Part shown: positions 61,212 to 64,000 of the stretch, in pieces
How positions within the stretch are numbered: position 1 is the stretch's first letter
How the letters are laid out: every line of letters starts with the position of its first letter
Assembly (NCBI GenBank): GCA_008360975.2
Contig: CM039179.1
Location: 60,922,666-60,986,665, forward strand
Source of the DNA: Lichenostomus cassidix
Taxonomy: Eukaryota; Chordata; Aves; Passeriformes; Meliphagidae
Direction of reading: 5' to 3'
Length of the DNA: 64,000 bases
The notes under the pieces: generated by a model
Databases searched by the model: none
What the model was told of the DNA's origin: nothing
What the model saw: the letters and a program-made list of their open reading frames with translations, nothing else
Translations under genes and position numbers: made by a program

Positions 61212-63054
61212 GGCAAGCATCCTCCTTAGTATTATCCTTAGCTTATGGAATAGCAACAATATTTTATTATTTTCTTTCTCATATAGATATTCATCTGAGC
61301 TGTAAAGAGGCAAAAATTATTTAAAAAGTGAATAAAACAAGCAGGCTTAGGAGAAGGGGGGGCTGGTAACATTGGGGATTTATCTCTGTTTAATTTTGCC
61401 TCTCTGGACAACTGGAAATGCCTTGACTAAAATAGCAGAGAAAGGAATCCAAGAGGAACTGCTGCTGCTGCTTGGGGAGATAAAGCAAGTCAGATCATTT
61501 CAGATAAGTGACACAGGGACAGTGGGAGCAGCTGTCAAAAATCAGTCCAGCTCAACTCCTGCAAATGTCCATTGCCCAAACAGCTCCGTGAACATCCACT
61601 GCACTGTCCACAGCATCAGCAACACAGTGCCAGGACAAGACAGACATTTGAATAAAAATTATGTTCTCAGCTAAAAGCTGACATTGAAAAGATTCTCCAC
61701 AAGCATTTTGCCTTGTTCCCTGGGTTCTCTTGAGCAAGCATCTGTCCATCATTCAGGCAGATGTCACCATTTTTAAATCACAGGCAGACACTGGCAGGAA
61801 ACTGGAACTGAGATGCTCAGACTAGGACAATTCTGGGCCTGAGGAGGAGACCTCCAGGCAATGGAAAAATTTTCACTGGGAAGGACCATTGAAATAAGTC
61901 CTCCAGAAGACTGCATTTTTACTCAGTTCCTCCTTATTCCTGAATTCAGCACTTTATATGGGATCCTGGCCATTGATGTCTGGCTTCATTTATATTGCAC
62001 CAAGAGGCAGGTACCACCCCAGGGCTGTGGAATGGGCATTGCTACTGCAAAAATCCATGTCATGGATATAACCCCTGCAGTTGGACACTCAGTCATTTTG
62101 GTGTCCAACTCCTGCTGCCTTCTTGTGTCAGATTTCCCTTTCTATGTGGGGTTCTGCTCACACCATCCATGCCTGGAGCTACACAGGCGCTCCATGGTAT
62201 ATCCACAGATACTCACCCTTAAGGCCATGAAGGTCATAGAGAACCTGGCTCTTGCTCACCAGAACCGGGTGGGCCAATTCCTCAATTGCTTACCAGTCTG
62301 CTGTATAAACTTGCTTTCCAGGCAAATGGTGCTTTGGTGCTCTTGACCCTGTATATCCAGCACTCTTGGAGATCATATTTGTCCCCCAAGGCCCCCTGCT
62401 GTCCAGCCCCATGCTTAGAGCAGGCTGCCACTGGGTTCGGTTTGGTTGCAAATAAGTGAACAGTAAATGATACACTGAGGGGAAACCTGCATTATGGGGA
62501 GAAAGAAAAAAAAAACCCACTTCCTTTTCCTTCTGCCTTAAGACACAAAAAGCCCTAAAATAACAAACTTTGAGCAATTTTGTGGGGAAAAATAATTTAG
62601 GTAGATGCTATTGTTTTATGGAAGGCAAACAATTGGCAGCCACAAGCCTGTAAATTTTCCTGATCATAACAGTGGCTTACTGACTGCTAAGCCTAAACAT
62701 GGCACAATTCTGGCTCCCAACAGCAGGTACAGAGTAGGAGTTAGCATGGTCCTTCACAACAGGAATGTTGGATCTGGTGACTCCACTGTGAAGAAAAGCA
62801 TGCAGTAGGGCAGCCTGGCCCATCTTGCACTGCTTGTCCTCACTACCGGAGACCAGTTCTGGGCAAGTTTAATTCACTGATAACAGATTTAATCTGCATT
62901 TTTATTTTGACTCTAGTAAAATGTAAAATATTGTCATTCTTTGTAAACAGGATAGATGACTTATTTGGTGCAGATCTTCTTTTACTGATGTCAGTCTTGC
63001 TCAGCTCTTTCCACACTCCACTAAAGTGTATTCTACCCACACCTTTCTTGTAAA

Positions 63055-63118
63055 TCTGTTTGAGTAGGTGATGTTAAAGGGCTCTTCCAAGCTTGATGAT
63101 CCTATGATTCTATTTCCT
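63055..63118 (+). repeat. Short CR1 LINE 3' terminal remnant
   Basis: GTAGGTGATGTTAAAGGGCT followed by CTTCCAAGCTTGATGATCCT and ATGATTCTATTT matches the last 60 or so bases of CR1, plus orientation. Confidence 0.75.
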
Positions 63119-64000
63119 AATAAAAAACTTCAATCTCTCTTTTCCCTCCTTTACTCGCTATATTTCCCTTAATGACCTCCAGGTTTTGCAATCTTCAGAA
63201 GACTTTTCAGTCTGTGGCCAGACAGAAAGGACAATGTGTAATGAAATGTGGCACTTACATGTACAAAATTAAAGTGTCTTGTAGATTTGTTCAGAATCAC
63301 GAGGGAGGGCAAGTACACTAGACCAAAGGATACCAATAATTGTAAGTAAAACCGGTATTTTAGAGAGAAGACTTCAGGGGTTTTTCAGAGTATTCAGACT
63401 GCTGGCCTAAATGAAAGTTCTAGCAAGCAGCAGTCATAGCGCATACGTAGGAAAATCAGGGTAGATTTTCTTTAAAATATCAAAAACATGAATATAGGCT
63501 CCTCAAGGGATTAAAGACTTCTGCTGATGAAGTTTGTATATGTTGTGTGCAAAACCAGCCAAAATATAATTTCTCGTAAAACACGTAGATGTTTTCTTCT
63601 CTTAAAGTGAATGGGTGTAACAAACATCCCTGGAATTATACAGACCCATAAAATACTTAAGTACTTGACATACTTGCTTACAGTCGCAACAAGACCTGTA
63701 TTTGTGAGACCATATTACACCTGATAATTAGTATTATTCTGTTGTTTACAGTAATAGCTGCATGATGCATCATGAAAAATCCCAGCTTCAACACACTGCA
63801 TGAAGCCTTAGCAAAGCACTTCTACCTCCAGACAACTCACAACTGGAACTAAGAAGGAAAATACAACAAATCAGTTGAAAGAAATAACTTGGAAAAGCAG
63901 GTAAAATTGCCAACTGTGAGAGTGAGGTGTTAATATTGTATTTCTTTGAAAACTTGTACCTATGGAAATTACTAATAAAACTGTCTCTACCTGAATTCTG

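Larger units (their letters stand above)
46209..64000. other. Mostly unannotatable intron or intergenic sequence
   Basis: Apart from the exon candidates and repeats listed, I recognise no gene in this 18 kb. Several open frames longer than 100 codons occur on both strands, but none shows a family motif together with good splice sites. If LRRC63 is here, much of this is its introns. Confidence 0.5.

Noticed and set aside
61861..62346. A 161-codon plus-strand open frame
   Set aside because: No known domain. An acceptor and a donor-like GTACCA lie within it, but the enclosed short segment is not identifiable.

Overview
The window is a piece of a vertebrate nuclear genome, most probably a bird and plausibly a songbird. 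The evidence is a split vertebrate gene with consensus splice sites, many relics of the avian LINE family CR1, a tRNA-headed SINE with a CR1-type tail like the passerine TguSINE1, and an ERVL-like solo LTR. There are no operons, bacterial signals or CRISPR arrays, and most of the DNA is intron or intergenic.

Left part (1-14,102, minus strand): LCP1, encoding L-plastin, the leukocyte actin-bundling protein. Eleven coding exons can be placed to the base. They run from the initiator ATG at 14,078 down to 710 and join in phase into 453 codons: the N-terminal EF-hand pair, the first actin-binding domain (CH1-CH2) and the start of CH3. The last exons (about 171 residues in human L-plastin) lie beyond the left edge. 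The second EF-hand loop lacks four residues compared with the human plastins.

Middle part (14,103-43,070): best read as the long first intron of LCP1. It holds CR1 relics, a clean 798-bp solo LTR with a 5-bp target duplication (33,534-34,331) and short tandem repeats. It ends at a CpG island (42,540-43,265) that contains six copies of a 40-bp GC-rich minisatellite and has a plausible minus-strand splice donor at 43,070. I propose this island as the promoter and non-coding exon 1 of LCP1.

Right part (43,271-64,000): a candidate first coding exon of a plus-strand gene at 46,087-46,208 resembles the N terminus of LRRC63, which lies head to head with LCP1 in mammals. A second, weaker exon candidate is at 48,320. 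A possible minus-strand terminal exon with a good poly(A) signal lies at 51,065-51,371. The rest is mostly unannotatable intron or intergenic sequence with CR1 fragments, simple repeats and a small CpG-richer patch near 55.7-56.0 kb that carries a CTCF-like motif.

The genes inferred here would form a divergent pair (LCP1 to the left, LRRC63 to the right) around the CpG island. I found no clearly new biological system. The items most worth checking are the degenerate EF-hand 2, the minisatellite in the island and the unexplained minus-strand terminal exon.
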